Below are positions 20,663 through 30,951 of a stretch of DNA of 64,000 bases, one piece after another. The translations under genes and the position numbers were made by a program. The notes under the pieces were generated by a model. The model did not search any database and was not told where the DNA came from. It saw only the letters and a list, made by a program, of their open reading frames with translations. Origin of the DNA: Exiguobacterium acetylicum (GTDB taxonomy: Bacteria; Bacillota; Bacilli; Exiguobacteriales; Exiguobacteriaceae); the NCBI RefSeq assembly GCF_022170825.1, contig NZ_CP081878.1:2506001-2570000 (forward strand), written 5' to 3'. Position 1 is the first letter of the stretch. The number at the start of each line of letters is the position of its first letter.

Positions 20663-20738
20663 GCACCCGTAGCTCAGGGGATAGAGCACTGGTTTCCGGT
20701 ACCAGGTGTCGGGAGTTCGAATCTCTCCGGGTGTACCA
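20663..20738 (+). tRNA. tRNA-Arg (anticodon CCG)
   Basis: A 76-nt cloverleaf. The acceptor stem GCACCCG pairs with CGGGTGT (G-U at 1:72), the D arm is GCTC-AGGGGATA-GAGC, and the anticodon stem CTGGT/ACCAG encloses loop TTCCGGT with anticodon CCG. The T arm is GGGAG-TTCGAAT-CTCTC, and the CCA end is encoded. It decodes CGG. It is a single-gene unit with its own promoter and terminator. Confidence 0.97.
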
Positions 20739-20751
20739 TTTATTCAACTAC

Positions 20752-20783
20752 AAGGCAATGCCAGCAATGGCGTTGCCTTTTTT
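20752..20783 (+). terminator. Terminator of tRNA-Arg
   Basis: A 12-bp stem AAGGCAATGCCA/TGGCGTTGCCTT closed by a GCAA tetraloop and followed by six T residues. Confidence 0.9.
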
Positions 20784-20845
20784 CTATATTGATATGTTTC
20801 ATTTGCCTTTGTAATGGAAAAATACCTAAAAGTCGCATCGTATCT

Positions 20846-20862
20846 TTTGACCAATATTGACC
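20846..20862 (+). promoter_or_regulatory. CtsR heat-shock operator
   Basis: TTTGACC-AAT-ATTGACC is the complement of the CtsR tandem heptad RGTCAAA-N3-RGTCAAA with one mismatch. It overlaps the clpP -35 box and spacer. Confidence 0.85.
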
Positions 20863-20875
20863 AAAGGATTATGAT
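20847..20875 (+). promoter_or_regulatory. Sigma-A promoter of clpP
   Basis: TTGACC (20847-20852), 17-nt spacer, TATGAT (20870-20875). The CtsR box occupies the -35 and half the spacer. Confidence 0.82.
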
Positions 20876-20926
20876 AAGGATAAGTCGAATAGGAAGCTAC
20901 ATACCAACTATAAGGAGGCAAAGACT

Positions 20927-21505
20927 ATGTTAATTCCAACAGTCATCGAACAAACAAACCGCGGGGAACGTGCTTACGATATCTACTCACGTTTGCTAAA
21001 AGACCGCATCATTCTTCTCGGGAGCGCGATTGACGACAACGTCGCCAACTCAGTCGTTGCCCAACTTCTGTTCTTAGCAGCAGAAGATCCAGATAAAGAA
21101 ATCTCGCTTTACATCAACAGCCCAGGTGGTTCGATCACTGCTGGTATGGCGATTTACGATACAATGAACTTCATCAAACCACAAGTTTCTACGATTTGTA
21201 TCGGTATGGCAGCATCGATGGGTGCATTCTTGCTCCAAGCGGGCGCAAAAGGAAAACGTTTCGCGTTACCAAACGCTGAAATCATGATCCACCAACCACT
21301 CGGTGGTACACAAGGTCAAGCATCGGATATCAAAATCCATGCAGAGCGTATCATCAAAATGCGTGAACACCTCAACAAAATCATGGCTGAAAACACAGGA
21401 CAACCACTTGAAGTCATCGAACGCGATACAGAGCGTGACAACTTCATGTCAGCACAAGCTGCTGCTGACTACGGTCTCATCGACCGCGTTATGGAACGTG
21501 CATAA
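20927..21505 (+). CDS. clpP: ATP-dependent Clp protease proteolytic subunit
   Basis: Serine protease core that assembles as a tetradecamer with ClpC/ClpX unfoldases and removes damaged and regulatory proteins, including ComK-type regulators in Bacillus. The 192-residue protein has the full triad: Ser97 (MAASMGA), His122 (MIHQP) and Asp171. AGGAGG precedes the ATG. It is a single-gene unit under a CtsR-controlled promoter, so it is expected to be heat and stress induced. Confidence 0.98.
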   Translation: MLIPTVIEQTNRGERAYDIYSRLLKDRIILLGSAIDDNVANSVVAQLLFLAAEDPDKEISLYINSPGGSITAGMAIYDTMNFIKPQVSTICIGMAASMGAFLLQAGAKGKRFALPNAEIMIHQPLGGTQGQASDIKIHAERIIKMREHLNKIMAENTGQPLEVIERDTERDNFMSAQAAADYGLIDRVMERA

Positions 21506-21514
21506 GTCATCTGG

Positions 21515-21541
21515 AGTGTCTCCTTCGGGAGGCACTTTTTT
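21515..21541 (+). terminator. Terminator of clpP
   Basis: AGTGTCTCC paired with GGAGGCACT through a TTCG tetraloop, followed by six T residues. Confidence 0.92.
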
Positions 21542-21628
21542 AATGCGCCTTTTCATAATTAGTGAGATGAAAAGACGAGACGAAGACTCCTACGATAAAG
21601 CGAAGTCTTGTCGTTTATCGTTGCATAC

Positions 21629-21660
21629 AAAAACCTCCCGTTCCGTGTAGAACGAGAGGT
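21629..21660 (-). terminator. Terminator of the RHH gene
   Basis: ACCTCTCGTTC paired with GAACGGGAGGT and followed by TTTTTG on the minus strand. Confidence 0.85.
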
Positions 21661-21666
21661 CGATGA

Positions 21667-21903
21667 TCAGTCGATCAAGTCTGTGATGTCTGAAACGATA
21701 TCGTGGTTTTCACGAATCAGCGAGTAGATCGCGTTCGCATGTGGCGAAAGCTCTTCTTCTGCTTGTAATTGTTTCAGGAATAAAGATGTTGCGAACGCAA
21801 CGAGTGTGCTTTTTGGTACACCGATTGATTTTGCTTTTTTCGTTAATACTTCATCAAACTTCGCGTCTACAGTCAGCGAAATACGTTTCTTTTCGTTAGC
21901 CAT
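21667..21903 (-). CDS. Small ribbon-helix-helix-like protein
   Basis: A 78-residue protein. Its N-terminal half (KKRISLTVDAKFDEVLTKKAKSIGVPKS) has the beta-strand plus two-helix pattern of ribbon-helix-helix DNA-binding proteins; the acidic C-terminal half may mediate oligomerisation. AGGAGT precedes the ATG. It has its own terminator and lies between whiA and clpP, where Bacillus has crh. No toxin-like partner is adjacent, so an antitoxin role is not supported. Target unknown. Confidence 0.65.
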   Translation of the reverse strand: MANEKKRISLTVDAKFDEVLTKKAKSIGVPKSTLVAFATSLFLKQLQAEEELSPHANAIYSLIRENHDIVSDITDLID

Positions 21904-21985
21904 TTCAAAAACTCCTTAATTCGAACATTTAGTTGCATCGACTATATATTATAGTAGACTATGGTTCATCCCGCAAGCGACCCTC

Positions 21986-22942
21986 TTATAAGGCCCCTGT
22001 CATCGACTCGCCATTTCGGATTTTTTCTGCGATTTGATCAATCTTCCGCAACCGGTGATTGATGCCTGATTTTGAGATGGAGCCGCTTTCGACCATCTCA
22101 CCGAGCTCTTGTAACGTCACGTCTTGGTGCGTGACACGCAAGATCGCAATCTCTTTCAACTTGTCGGGTAAGACGTCGAGACCGACTGTCCGCTCGAGGA
22201 ACTTGATGTTTTCGACTTGGCGTAATGCCGCACCGACTGTCTTGTTGAGGTTTGCTGTCTCACAATTGACGAGACGATTGACCGAGTTGCGCATGTCTTT
22301 CAAGATCCGCACGTCCTCGAACCGCAGCATCGATTGTGTCGCATCGACGAGCTTCAGGAAATCAGAAATTTTTTCGCTCTCCTTGATGTAGAGGATGTGC
22401 CCTTTTTTCCGCTCAATCGCCTTCGCGTTTAAATCAAAGACGTTCGATAGACCGCGTAGCGCCGCATTATGTTCTTCGTATAAGCTGAAGATTTCTAAGT
22501 GATACGACGACGTCGCCGGGTTGTTGAGCGAACCACCAGCGAGGAACGCTCCTCTTAAATAAGCGCGTGCCTTCCGTTCATCGTTTAAGATCGTATCACT
22601 GATTGAACGAATCATCGTGAACCCTTCCCCTAAAATCCCGAGGTCTTGCAAAATCTTATCCGCTTGTTGTTTAACACGGACGATATAGACATTATTCTTT
22701 TTCAGACGCATTTTTTTCCGCACGAGCAGATCGAGATGGACACCATATGCTTTTTTCAAAAGCGAGTAGATCCGACGGGCAATCGAAGCATTCTCGGTCG
22801 AGATATCGAGTGTCAGACCACGTCCGAGACCGAACGAGATCGCTCCGTTCATCCGAGCGAGTGCTGCGAGTTCCGCCTTCATCTCGTGATCGGTGATCGG
22901 AATCTGCGTTAATTCTTTTTTGACTTCTGAGGCAAAGCTCAT
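21986..22942 (-). CDS. whiA: DNA-binding protein WhiA
   Basis: Widely conserved Gram-positive protein with a degenerate LAGLIDADG homing-endonuclease-like domain and a C-terminal HTH. In Bacillus it affects cell division and chromosome segregation rather than sporulation alone. The 318-residue protein starts [14 protein letters not shown] and has the [14 protein letters not shown] motif and the terminal helix-turn-helix ([21 protein letters not shown]). It overlaps yvcK by 4 nt (ATGA). Confidence 0.95.
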   Translation of the reverse strand: MSFASEVKKELTQIPITDHEMKAELAALARMNGAISFGLGRGLTLDISTENASIARRIYSLLKKAYGVHLDLLVRKKMRLKKNNVYIVRVKQQADKILQDLGILGEGFTMIRSISDTILNDERKARAYLRGAFLAGGSLNNPATSSYHLEIFSLYEEHNAALRGLSNVFDLNAKAIERKKGHILYIKESEKISDFLKLVDATQSMLRFEDVRILKDMRNSVNRLVNCETANLNKTVGAALRQVENIKFLERTVGLDVLPDKLKEIAILRVTHQDVTLQELGEMVESGSISKSGINHRLRKIDQIAEKIRNGESMTGAL

Positions 22943-23937
22943 GTCAACTCCTCCTTTCCTTCGAGTTGACGCATCCGTCGAATCGACAATACTTTTCTCA
23001 TGACGAGGCTTGCGACCGCATCCGAGTCATGACGAATGAAATGATGATTGTAATCGACGATATCGTCTGCAAGCACTTCAACGCCTGCGAGCTCGAATTG
23101 TTTTTCATTATAGGTGACGATGTCTGCGTGATCCTTCTGATATTTCTTCAGGTAACTCGCATCAATCGATTCATTATTGACGATGATTGTATCAACGACC
23201 CCTTGTCCGAGGAAACGTTCGAGTGCCGCCAAGTGTTCATTGGCTGTGAACGCTGTCGTCTCGCCAGGTTGCGTCATGACGTTACAGATATAGACGACCG
23301 GAGCAAGCGATTGTTGGATCGCTTCCCGGATCTCGTCGATCAAGACGTTCGGGATGATACTCGTATAGAGACTGCCTGGACCTAGAACGATCACATCAGC
23401 ATCGAGAATTGCCTGAATCGCTTCTGGTACCGGACGGACGTCTTGTTCCTCAAGGAAGATTCGTTCAATCTTCTTACCGACTTTCGGAATCAGCGACTCG
23501 CCTTTGACGATTGTCCCGTCCTCGAACTCGGCACATAACGTAATTGTCCGTTCTGTTGCCGGATAGACCTTTCCTTCCGCGTTCAATAGCTGACCCATGA
23601 CACCAATCGCTTCGACGAACGAACCGTTACAGAGTTGCGTCGCTGCCGTTAACATCAAGTTCCCAAGCGAATGTCCATGCAGACCTTCCCCTGTCTCGAA
23701 CCGGTATTGCATGATTCGGTCCATCAACGTTTCCGATTTCGATAATGAGACGATGACGTTTCGAATATCGCCTGGCGGCAACATGTTGAATTCTGTCCGC
23801 AGACGACCAGAACTTCCGCCGTCATCAGCGACTGTGACGATGGCTGTGATGTCGAGTGGATAATGTTTTAGTCCACGAAGAAGCGTCGATAGTCCTGTTC
23901 CACCACCGACGGCAACGACTTTGCGTTCCCATTTCAT
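22939..23937 (-). CDS. yvcK: Gluconeogenesis factor YvcK/GlmR
   Basis: UDP-sugar-binding protein of the CofD-like family that, in Bacillus, is needed on gluconeogenic carbon and steers flux into cell-wall precursors. The 332-residue protein has the N-terminal [18 protein letters not shown] nucleotide loop and the [10 protein letters not shown] motif. I start at the ATG at 23937, which overlaps the rapZ stop (TGATG) and follows AAGGAGG, rather than at the GTG one codon upstream. It is the middle gene of rapZ-yvcK-whiA. Confidence 0.94.
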   Translation of the reverse strand: MKWERKVVAVGGGTGLSTLLRGLKHYPLDITAIVTVADDGGSSGRLRTEFNMLPPGDIRNVIVSLSKSETLMDRIMQYRFETGEGLHGHSLGNLMLTAATQLCNGSFVEAIGVMGQLLNAEGKVYPATERTITLCAEFEDGTIVKGESLIPKVGKKIERIFLEEQDVRPVPEAIQAILDADVIVLGPGSLYTSIIPNVLIDEIREAIQQSLAPVVYICNVMTQPGETTAFTANEHLAALERFLGQGVVDTIIVNNESIDASYLKKYQKDHADIVTYNEKQFELAGVEVLADDIVDYNHHFIRHDSDAVASLVMRKVLSIRRMRQLEGKEELT

Positions 23938-24806
23938 CACTTCTCCTCCTTCGCATGCACATAATCCCGGTGATTCGTCTCGATATGATACTGCGTCGCG
24001 AATTCTTTACTAATCGCTTCAGCGAACGTAATCGATCGGTGCTTCCCACCTGTACAACCGAGGGCGATGACAAGTTGCGACTTCCCTTCCCGCTCGTATT
24101 GCGGAATCAAGAACTCGAGCAAGTCGACAAGTTTTTTATAAAACAGCTTGGCTTCCGGCCATTGCATGACATACGACGCTACTTCCTCGTCGAGTCCTGT
24201 CTTTGGACGCAGTTCTGGAATATAGAACGGGTTCGGTAAGAAGCGCAGGTCAAACACGAGATCAGCATCGAGCGGTAAGCCATGTTTGAAACCGAACGAC
24301 ATGACGTTGACCGTGAACGGAATCCGTGTGCCTTCCGTGAACTCCTTCAAAAGACGTTCTTTCAACGCTAGTGGTTTAATGTCACTCGTATCAATCAGCA
24401 TCTGTGCCTTATCACGGAATCCTTCAAGCAACGTCCGCTCACGTTCAATCCCAATCAACGGTGAATCCGTTGGTGCAAGTGGATGCGAACGGCGTGATTC
24501 CTTGTAACGACGGACAAGGACATCGTTTCGTGCATCGAGATAGAGCATCCGGATTTGTAAGTCTGTTTTCTTTAAATCCTCATAGACGACAAAAAAGCTG
24601 TCGATGAAATCACGCGCGCGGGTATCGATGGCAACGGCGATTTTAGGACGCACTTGTCCAATGACTTCGATGAGATGCGGCAATAACGTCGGGGGTAGAT
24701 TGTCGACACAAAAATAGCCTAAGTCCTCAAAGCTGTTCATTGCGACAGTCTTCCCAGCCCCACTCATACCCGTGATGATGACAAGTTGCGGTTGATTCTG
24801 TTCCAT
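23937..24806 (-). CDS. rapZ: RNase adapter-like nucleotide-binding protein RapZ/YvcJ
   Basis: P-loop protein of the YvcJ/RapZ family. In E. coli RapZ guides RNase E to small RNAs; in Bacillus YvcJ binds nucleotides and influences competence. The 289-residue protein has Walker A GMSGAGKT (13-20) and the C-terminal [10 protein letters not shown] motif. GGAGGGC precedes the ATG. In Bacillus a Nudix gene (yvcI) lies between trxB and this gene; here it is absent. Confidence 0.93.
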   Translation of the reverse strand: MEQNQPQLVIITGMSGAGKTVAMNSFEDLGYFCVDNLPPTLLPHLIEVIGQVRPKIAVAIDTRARDFIDSFFVVYEDLKKTDLQIRMLYLDARNDVLVRRYKESRRSHPLAPTDSPLIGIERERTLLEGFRDKAQMLIDTSDIKPLALKERLLKEFTEGTRIPFTVNVMSFGFKHGLPLDADLVFDLRFLPNPFYIPELRPKTGLDEEVASYVMQWPEAKLFYKKLVDLLEFLIPQYEREGKSQLVIALGCTGGKHRSITFAEAISKEFATQYHIETNHRDYVHAKEEK

Positions 24807-24866
24807 CTTTTCGCCCTCCAGACAACAGTTCCGTGTGTATTTTTCACTTCTTTCTCAGTATATCAT

Positions 24867-24913
24867 AAAAAAAGAGCCAGCTTCACTGAAGTCTCCTTCA
24901 ATGAAACTGGTTC
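24867..24913 (-). terminator. Terminator of trxB
   Basis: An 18-bp near-perfect stem (arms about 24873-24890 and 24895-24912) followed by seven U residues on the minus strand. It lies between trxB and rapZ. Confidence 0.9.
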
Positions 24914-24917
24914 GTTA

Positions 24918-25895
<978 letters not shown>

Positions 25896-25941
25896 TTAAA
25901 TGTCATTGTAGTTTGAGTATAGGTGAGAATCGCCTAAACGT

Positions 25942-27426
25942 CTAACACTTTGCTTGTAGCGGTGCCAGCATCCGTTCATGTGTGCGGATCATCGATGCAA
26001 CATGATCAAACGCACAATCGACGAGCGATGCACATTCTTCGATCAACATCCCGTCCCGCAAATCATGGAACAGATAGAGGAGTGATGCCGCCGATGCTTC
26101 GATTGAATCAAATGACTCGCCGCTTAAGACGAGTTGCGCGAAGCGTTCGTAAAAATCACCTTCAAGACTCATTCGTTCTTCGTCTGAAACAAATCGTTCC
26201 GCTAGGCGAATCGTCTGTAATGCCCGGTGAATGCGTTCATCCACGACATCAGTCCGACCTTCCATCTCGATGATGATTTGTTCCGTTAACAAAAGGACAT
26301 CTTCGCGGTCCGTCACTTCTGGCATCATCGACAACGCAAGCCGTGCTTCAGCATCGTTCAGTTTGCCAAGGAGAAGTGCCGTAAAGATGCGTGAGACATC
26401 ATCTTCTGTCTTCAGCGCTTGAATAAGTGCTGAACGAAACTGTAAGTTGTGGCGGATGTCATACGTATCCGTTTCTTCCTTTAACGCTTGTGCTTCGTCT
26501 GACTTCAAGAAAGCTGCTGCTTCTTCGACATGCCCTGTTTTATAAGCAGAGATTGATAACCAGTGCCCAAAGAGCGGATCTCCGCGATAACCGCGACGTT
26601 CGAGTAACTTCAACTCTTCATAGGCGATATCGTAACGACCGATGATTGCGAGCGTTGAGGCAACCTTATACCGTGTCTCCAGATGCACGGAACGGACGTG
26701 TTCGAGCTGACGAGAGAGACGGTGCGCCTCTTCGTCCTGTCCCATCTCGTGTAACAAGACGAGCGTGTTACAAAGGGCATGCAAATTGCCCGGGTTTCCT
26801 TCAAGGACCCGTTCGAGGGAAGCGAATGCTTGATCGTTCTCTCCTAAATAGAACTTGACGATCGCGAGGTTGTTGTAGGCAGGCCAGAACGTCGGGTACT
26901 GAGCAATCAGTCCAGTCAACGTCTCCTGTGCCGCGAACAGCATCCCTTTATCGATCTGGCGCTGTGCCTGACCGTGCAGACGAATCAATTCGTCTTCTTC
27001 ATCGTCTTCCATCTCTTGTTCGAGATCAATCAATTCCACGAGTGCGGCCGATGCCTCCGCGTGTTTACCGTTTGGTGCTTGCTCTAAATATTCCATCGCA
27101 TGTTGTCGCGCTTCTTCATAAAGTGAGACGTGTGCGTAGTTATTCGCTAAATAAAAGAGTGCTTCCGTATTTGATGCGTCGAGTGCACGAATCTGTTTCA
27201 AGACATCATTCGCATGATTGATTTCTCCTGTCTCGAATAAGACACGGGCATAACGGAGCAAATAGCGGATGTCCGCTGGCTGAAGTGTCGTCGCCTCATC
27301 TAAATGATAGACGGCTTCGTCCAGTCGCCCTTCCCGGTGCGCCTTCCGTCCGCGGAAATAAAAAAGTTCCGCTTGGCGCGCTGTTATCGCAAAGGGGTCT
27401 GCTTTGTATTTGGTTAATTCCATCAT
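25942..27426 (-). CDS. TPR repeat protein, YvcD-like
   Basis: A 494-residue soluble protein built of tetratricopeptide-like helical repeats, clearest at residues 20-130 (RGRKAHREGRLDEAVYHLDEA) and 145-260 (YNNLAIVKFYLGENDQAFAS). A strongly acidic linker (EQEMEDDEEDE) lies near residue 130. It sits beside trxB as the TPR gene yvcD does in B. subtilis. A scaffold role is likely but no partner is known. GGGGGC precedes the ATG. Confidence 0.8.
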   Translation of the reverse strand: MMELTKYKADPFAITARQAELFYFRGRKAHREGRLDEAVYHLDEATTLQPADIRYLLRYARVLFETGEINHANDVLKQIRALDASNTEALFYLANNYAHVSLYEEARQHAMEYLEQAPNGKHAEASAALVELIDLEQEMEDDEEDELIRLHGQAQRQIDKGMLFAAQETLTGLIAQYPTFWPAYNNLAIVKFYLGENDQAFASLERVLEGNPGNLHALCNTLVLLHEMGQDEEAHRLSRQLEHVRSVHLETRYKVASTLAIIGRYDIAYEELKLLERRGYRGDPLFGHWLSISAYKTGHVEEAAAFLKSDEAQALKEETDTYDIRHNLQFRSALIQALKTEDDVSRIFTALLLGKLNDAEARLALSMMPEVTDREDVLLLTEQIIIEMEGRTDVVDERIHRALQTIRLAERFVSDEERMSLEGDFYERFAQLVLSGESFDSIEASAASLLYLFHDLRDGMLIEECASLVDCAFDHVASMIRTHERMLAPLQAKC

Positions 27427-27507
27427 GATTCAAGCCCCCATAAATAGTAAACTGGTTTCGTAGTTGCAGACACAAGAATACCCTATCTCTAGGAGGCATG
27501 CAACAGA

Positions 27508-27537
27508 AAAAAACGCCGGAGTTCATCCCCAGCGTTT
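27508..27537 (-). terminator. Terminator overlapping the kapB stop
   Basis: AACGCTGG pairs with CCGGCGTT around GGATGAACT and is followed by TTTTTT on the minus strand. The first stem arm encodes the last kapB codons. Confidence 0.8.
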
Positions 27538-27903
27538 CGCATAAATCGATTCCAGTTCTTTGTAATTCTCTAAGCATTTTCGTACAAAAGCATCCGTTTC
27601 CGGATTCAGTCCCTCAAGACGTGCCACGTCCTTGTCATATGCTTGCCGTAAGCTTGTCGCATAATCCGGAATCTCTCCTTCATATGCATAAACGACTGCG
27701 GGCGAAACCGTGATCTTTTCGTGCTTATGCAAGGCAGTTCGGATATGAAAGAGTGGGACATCGACTTGATTCGGTTGATGGAGATCTCCTTGAACAGGAT
27801 GCTTTTCAACAGCCAATACCTCAACGACGAGACCTTGTGGACGTTCGGCGAATAATCTTCCGAAATACTTTCCTGTCTTATACGTAAAGCGGATGTGCGT
27901 CAT
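27523..27903 (-). CDS. kapB: Kinase-associated protein B homologue
   Basis: A 126-residue protein matching B. subtilis KapB across its length: KTGKYFGRL, VLAVEKHPVQGDLHQP, DVPLFHIRTAL, EKITVSP and YEGEIPDYATSLRQA. In B. subtilis KapB is a lipoprotein-annotated factor needed for KinB input into the sporulation phosphorelay. There is no obvious lipobox here. The window carries no sporulation kinase, so the function may be different. It precedes the hprK cluster as a separate unit. Confidence 0.82.
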   Translation of the reverse strand: MTHIRFTYKTGKYFGRLFAERPQGLVVEVLAVEKHPVQGDLHQPNQVDVPLFHIRTALHKHEKITVSPAVVYAYEGEIPDYATSLRQAYDKDVARLEGLNPETDAFVRKCLENYKELESIYAKRWG

Positions 27904-27933
27904 CTTTTTTCCTTCTTCCTTCTCACAGTTTTG

Positions 27934-28416
27934 TCACATTTCGTGCCGACGAAGTGGCTGACTCGAGACGCGTTCGTTCGGTGCGATGTCCCGGTGAACG
28001 ACGGACCCAGCACCGACAACGGCGCCATCTCCGATCGTTACACCCGGTAGGATCGTGACGTTCGCACCAATCAAAACGTTGCTTCCGATGACGACATCGC
28101 CTAAGCGGTACTCCGTCGTCAAATATTCGTGACAGAGAATCGTCGTATTGAAGCCGATGATCGTATTGTCACCAATCGTGATCCGTTCTGGGAACATTGT
28201 ATCTGGCATCACCATCAAGGCAAGTGCCGTCTTCTCACCGATCTTCATCCGAAGACAGGTCCGGTAGAGCGCGTTCTTGAAACGTAGCGATGGCGTAAAC
28301 CGACCAATCGTAACGATCGTAAAGCACCACATCACTTTAAAGAACGACACGGTCCGGTACATGTGCCAGAGCGGATTCGTCGTTCCGACCTGAAAGCGAT
28401 CAGTTCGCCGAGCCAT
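27934..28416 (-). CDS. Hexapeptide-repeat acyltransferase, YvoF-like
   Basis: A 160-residue left-handed beta-helix acyltransferase. The repeats run from GDNTIIGFNTTIL through IGSNVLIGANVTILPGVTIGDGAVVGAGSVV with His in LCHEY as the likely catalytic residue. It matches B. subtilis YvoF in length and position. The ATG at 28416 has GGAGG at 6 nt and lies 17 nt inside ppaX. It ends the hprK-lgt-ppaX operon. The acceptor is unknown. Confidence 0.85.
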   Translation of the reverse strand: MARRTDRFQVGTTNPLWHMYRTVSFFKVMWCFTIVTIGRFTPSLRFKNALYRTCLRMKIGEKTALALMVMPDTMFPERITIGDNTIIGFNTTILCHEYLTTEYRLGDVVIGSNVLIGANVTILPGVTIGDGAVVGAGSVVHRDIAPNERVSSQPLRRHEM

Positions 28417-29056
28417 TTTGTTCCTCCAGCCACGTAGCGAGATGATCCATCGAGTCGATGATGACATCCGGCTCGAGTGCCTCTAAGTACGCGCGTCCTT
28501 TGATTGCCCAGCCGACTGCGACCGTCTTCAGTCCCGCGTTCTTACCACCGAGAATGTCCGTATCGTTGTCTCCGACCATGATCGTCTCGTCTGCCGTTGC
28601 CCCAAGCAACTGCATCGCTTTTTCGAACGGTTCGACCGCTGGCTTTTCTTCTGTTACGTCGTCGGCTGCGATGACGGCGTCAAACAGTGACGTCAAACCG
28701 AACAACTCGATGCCGCGTAGGGCGACACGACGGCTCTTCGACGTGACGACCGCCATCTTGTAGCCTGCTTCATGCAGGCGACGTAAGCCGTCGAGCACAC
28801 CCGGATACTCGAGCACGAGCGCGTCATGCATGGCGATGTTATAGCTGCGGTAAAACGCAACCATCTCTTTCCATTCTTCTGCGTTCAATGCTGAGAATGA
28901 TTTTTCTAGCGTCGGACCGATGAACGGAAGCAATTCCGCTTCCGTGAACGTCCGGTCCGGATAATAGTAACTGAGTGTATGCTCGAAGCTTTTTAAGATC
29001 AAAGGATTCGTGTCGATCAACGTTCCATCTAAATCAAACAGTAGTGTGCGAATCAT
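28400..29056 (-). CDS. ppaX: Pyrophosphatase PpaX
   Basis: HAD-family hydrolase that removes the pyrophosphate made when HPrK dephosphorylates HPr-Ser-P. The 218-residue protein has motif I FDLDGT with Asp8 and Asp10, motif II VVTSKS, and motif IV GDNDTDILGGKNAG. It is 3 nt downstream of lgt, and its placement in an operon with hprK supports the PpaX assignment over other phosphoglycolate-phosphatase-like HADs. Confidence 0.92.
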   Translation of the reverse strand: MIRTLLFDLDGTLIDTNPLILKSFEHTLSYYYPDRTFTEAELLPFIGPTLEKSFSALNAEEWKEMVAFYRSYNIAMHDALVLEYPGVLDGLRRLHEAGYKMAVVTSKSRRVALRGIELFGLTSLFDAVIAADDVTEEKPAVEPFEKAMQLLGATADETIMVGDNDTDILGGKNAGLKTVAVGWAIKGRAYLEALEPDVIIDSMDHLATWLEEQNGSAN

Positions 29057-29059
29057 CGA

Positions 29060-29893
29060 TTACTTCGCCTCCTTTTTCGAACCGTCCAAGTAACGAACGG
29101 CGTTGCGGCGAACGACCATCATGATGACACCGAAGATGATTAGACAGATCGAGACGATTTGTGCCGTCCGGAGTCCATCGCCCATCATCAAACTATCCGT
29201 CCGGAGTCCTTCGATATAAAAACGTCCGATTGAATACCAGACAAGATAACCGAGGAAGACATACCCACGACGTGGATTGAACTTCATCCGCCAAACGATC
29301 AACAGAATGACACCGATGATGTTCCAAATACTTTCATAGAGGAACGTCGGTAAGTAGTACGTCCCATCAATGTACATCTGATTGATGATCCAGTTCGGTA
29401 AGTGCAGCGTATCTTGTAAATACGACCACGTCGTCTCGCCACCGTGCGCTTCTTGGTTGAAGAAGTTACCCCAGCGTCCGACGGCTTGACCGAACAAGAG
29501 TGACGGTGCCAAGATATCAGCAATTTGCCAGAACGAAATCTTTTTCTTACGTGTATAGATGATGACCGTCAAGATCGCACCGATAATCGCACCGTGAATC
29601 GCAATTCCACCTTGGCGAATGTTGATGATTTGGTCAAGATGCTGACTATAGTAGTTCCACTCGAACGCGACGTAGTAAATCCGGGCACAGATGATACTGA
29701 TCGGAATCGACCAGATGACGACATCGACGGCATACTCTTCATTAAAGCCAATCCGCTTCGATTCGAAGATCGCAATCAACAGTCCGACGACAGCACCGAG
29801 CGCGATGACGATCCCGTACCAGTAAATCGGTACTGGACCAATCTCAATCGCTACGCGGTCAAACGTTGGTTGTACCGAGGCTAAAGTTCCCAT
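29060..29893 (-). CDS. lgt: Prolipoprotein diacylglyceryl transferase
   Basis: Integral membrane enzyme that adds diacylglycerol to the lipobox cysteine of prolipoproteins such as RbsB and CccB in this window. The 277-residue protein has about seven membrane helices and the Lgt signature GRWGNFFNQEAHG. The ATG at 29893 overlaps the hprK stop (TGATG) with GGTGG upstream; a TTG one codon earlier is less likely. Confidence 0.95.
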   Translation of the reverse strand: MGTLASVQPTFDRVAIEIGPVPIYWYGIVIALGAVVGLLIAIFESKRIGFNEEYAVDVVIWSIPISIICARIYYVAFEWNYYSQHLDQIINIRQGGIAIHGAIIGAILTVIIYTRKKKISFWQIADILAPSLLFGQAVGRWGNFFNQEAHGGETTWSYLQDTLHLPNWIINQMYIDGTYYLPTFLYESIWNIIGVILLIVWRMKFNPRRGYVFLGYLVWYSIGRFYIEGLRTDSLMMGDGLRTAQIVSICLIIFGVIMMVVRRNAVRYLDGSKKEAK

Positions 29894-30828
29894 CAAAGAC
29901 CACCATTCCCATCTTCAATTGCTTGTGCGAGACGTCCCGCGAATTCTTCTGCTGTGTTGATGCCCATGTTTTTCAGACGATAGTTCATCGCTGCGACTTC
30001 AATGATGACAGCAAGGTTTCGACCGGGGCGTACCGGAATCGTCAGGAATGGGATTTCCGTATCGATGATTTGGAGTGTCTCTTGATCGAGACCAACGCGG
30101 TCATAGACTTTCGACTGATCCCAAATCTCGAGGTTACAGACGAGGCTGATCTTCTTGTGCGAGCGAACAGCACCTGCACCAAACAATGTCATCACATCGA
30201 TGATTCCGATTCCACGAATCTCAAGTAGATGTTGAATCAATTTCGGTGCGGTTCCGACTAGAATCCCGTCACCTGTTTGACGAATCTCGACCGAATCATC
30301 CGCTACCAGGCGGTGACCGCGTTTGACGAGTTCGAGTGCCGTTTCCGATTTACCAACACCACTTGCACCTTTAATGAAAACACCGACACCATAGATATCG
30401 ACGAGGACACCATGCATCGCTGTCGTTGGCGCGAGTTCCGCTTCAAGGAAGTTCGTGATCTGTGACTCGACCGATGTCGTATGCCCTTTTGTCGTCAACA
30501 GTGGCACGTTCGTCTCATCTGCGGCTTGGATGATTGCTTCCGGTACGTCAAATCCACGTGTGATCAAAATACCAGGTGTTTCATCCGTACAAAGGACGTT
30601 CGCTCGTTCGCGTTGTTCCTCGTACGTTAAATTATTGAAGAACGTCAATTCCGTTTTACCGAGAATTTGAAGACGTTCCGCCGGGTAATAGGCATAATAA
30701 CCGGCAAGCACAAGGCCAGGTCGGCACAAATCGGCCGTCAGAATCGGGCGATGTAAGCCCTCTTCTCCCGTAACGATGTGGAGATTAAATTGTTTTACGA
30801 TTTCAGCTGTTCGCACTTTTGGTTGCAC
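29893..30828 (-). CDS. hprK: HPr kinase/phosphorylase
   Basis: Bifunctional enzyme that phosphorylates HPr on Ser46 and removes the phosphate, setting CcpA-mediated catabolite repression. The 311-residue protein has the P-loop GASGVGKS (154-161), the [13 protein letters not shown] segment and the capping motif ...[13 protein letters not shown]. The start is a GTG with AAAGGGG about 10 nt upstream. First gene of hprK-lgt-ppaX-yvoF. Its usual second substrate gene, crh, is missing after whiA. Confidence 0.96.
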   Translation of the reverse strand: MQPKVRTAEIVKQFNLHIVTGEEGLHRPILTADLCRPGLVLAGYYAYYPAERLQILGKTELTFFNNLTYEEQRERANVLCTDETPGILITRGFDVPEAIIQAADETNVPLLTTKGHTTSVESQITNFLEAELAPTTAMHGVLVDIYGVGVFIKGASGVGKSETALELVKRGHRLVADDSVEIRQTGDGILVGTAPKLIQHLLEIRGIGIIDVMTLFGAGAVRSHKKISLVCNLEIWDQSKVYDRVGLDQETLQIIDTEIPFLTIPVRPGRNLAVIIEVAAMNYRLKNMGINTAEEFAGRLAQAIEDGNGGL

Positions 30829-30855
30829 GCTTCATCAGCCCCTTTCACTTGAAGT

Positions 30856-30864
30856 ATTGTACCA
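30856..30864 (-). promoter_or_regulatory. Extended -10 promoter of hprK
   Basis: Minus strand TGGTACAAT, a TGn extended -10, about 28 nt before the GTG start. No good -35 is visible. Confidence 0.55.
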
Positions 30865-30951
30865 TATTTTTATTCGGTTCATGGAATTGGATTAGAAGCT
30901 TGATTTCTTGGGAATGGAATAAAGAGTTAATATTTTGAAGGAGGTTTTGCC

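Noticed and set aside
21567-21618. Second copy of the 9413-9539 repeat after clpP
   Set aside because: AAAAGACGAGACGAAGACTCCTACG is similar at the start only; the inner stem and the termini are missing, so it is too weak to call.
21667-21903. Antitoxin of a toxin-antitoxin pair
   Set aside because: The fold suits an antitoxin, but no small toxin gene is next to it and it has its own terminator.
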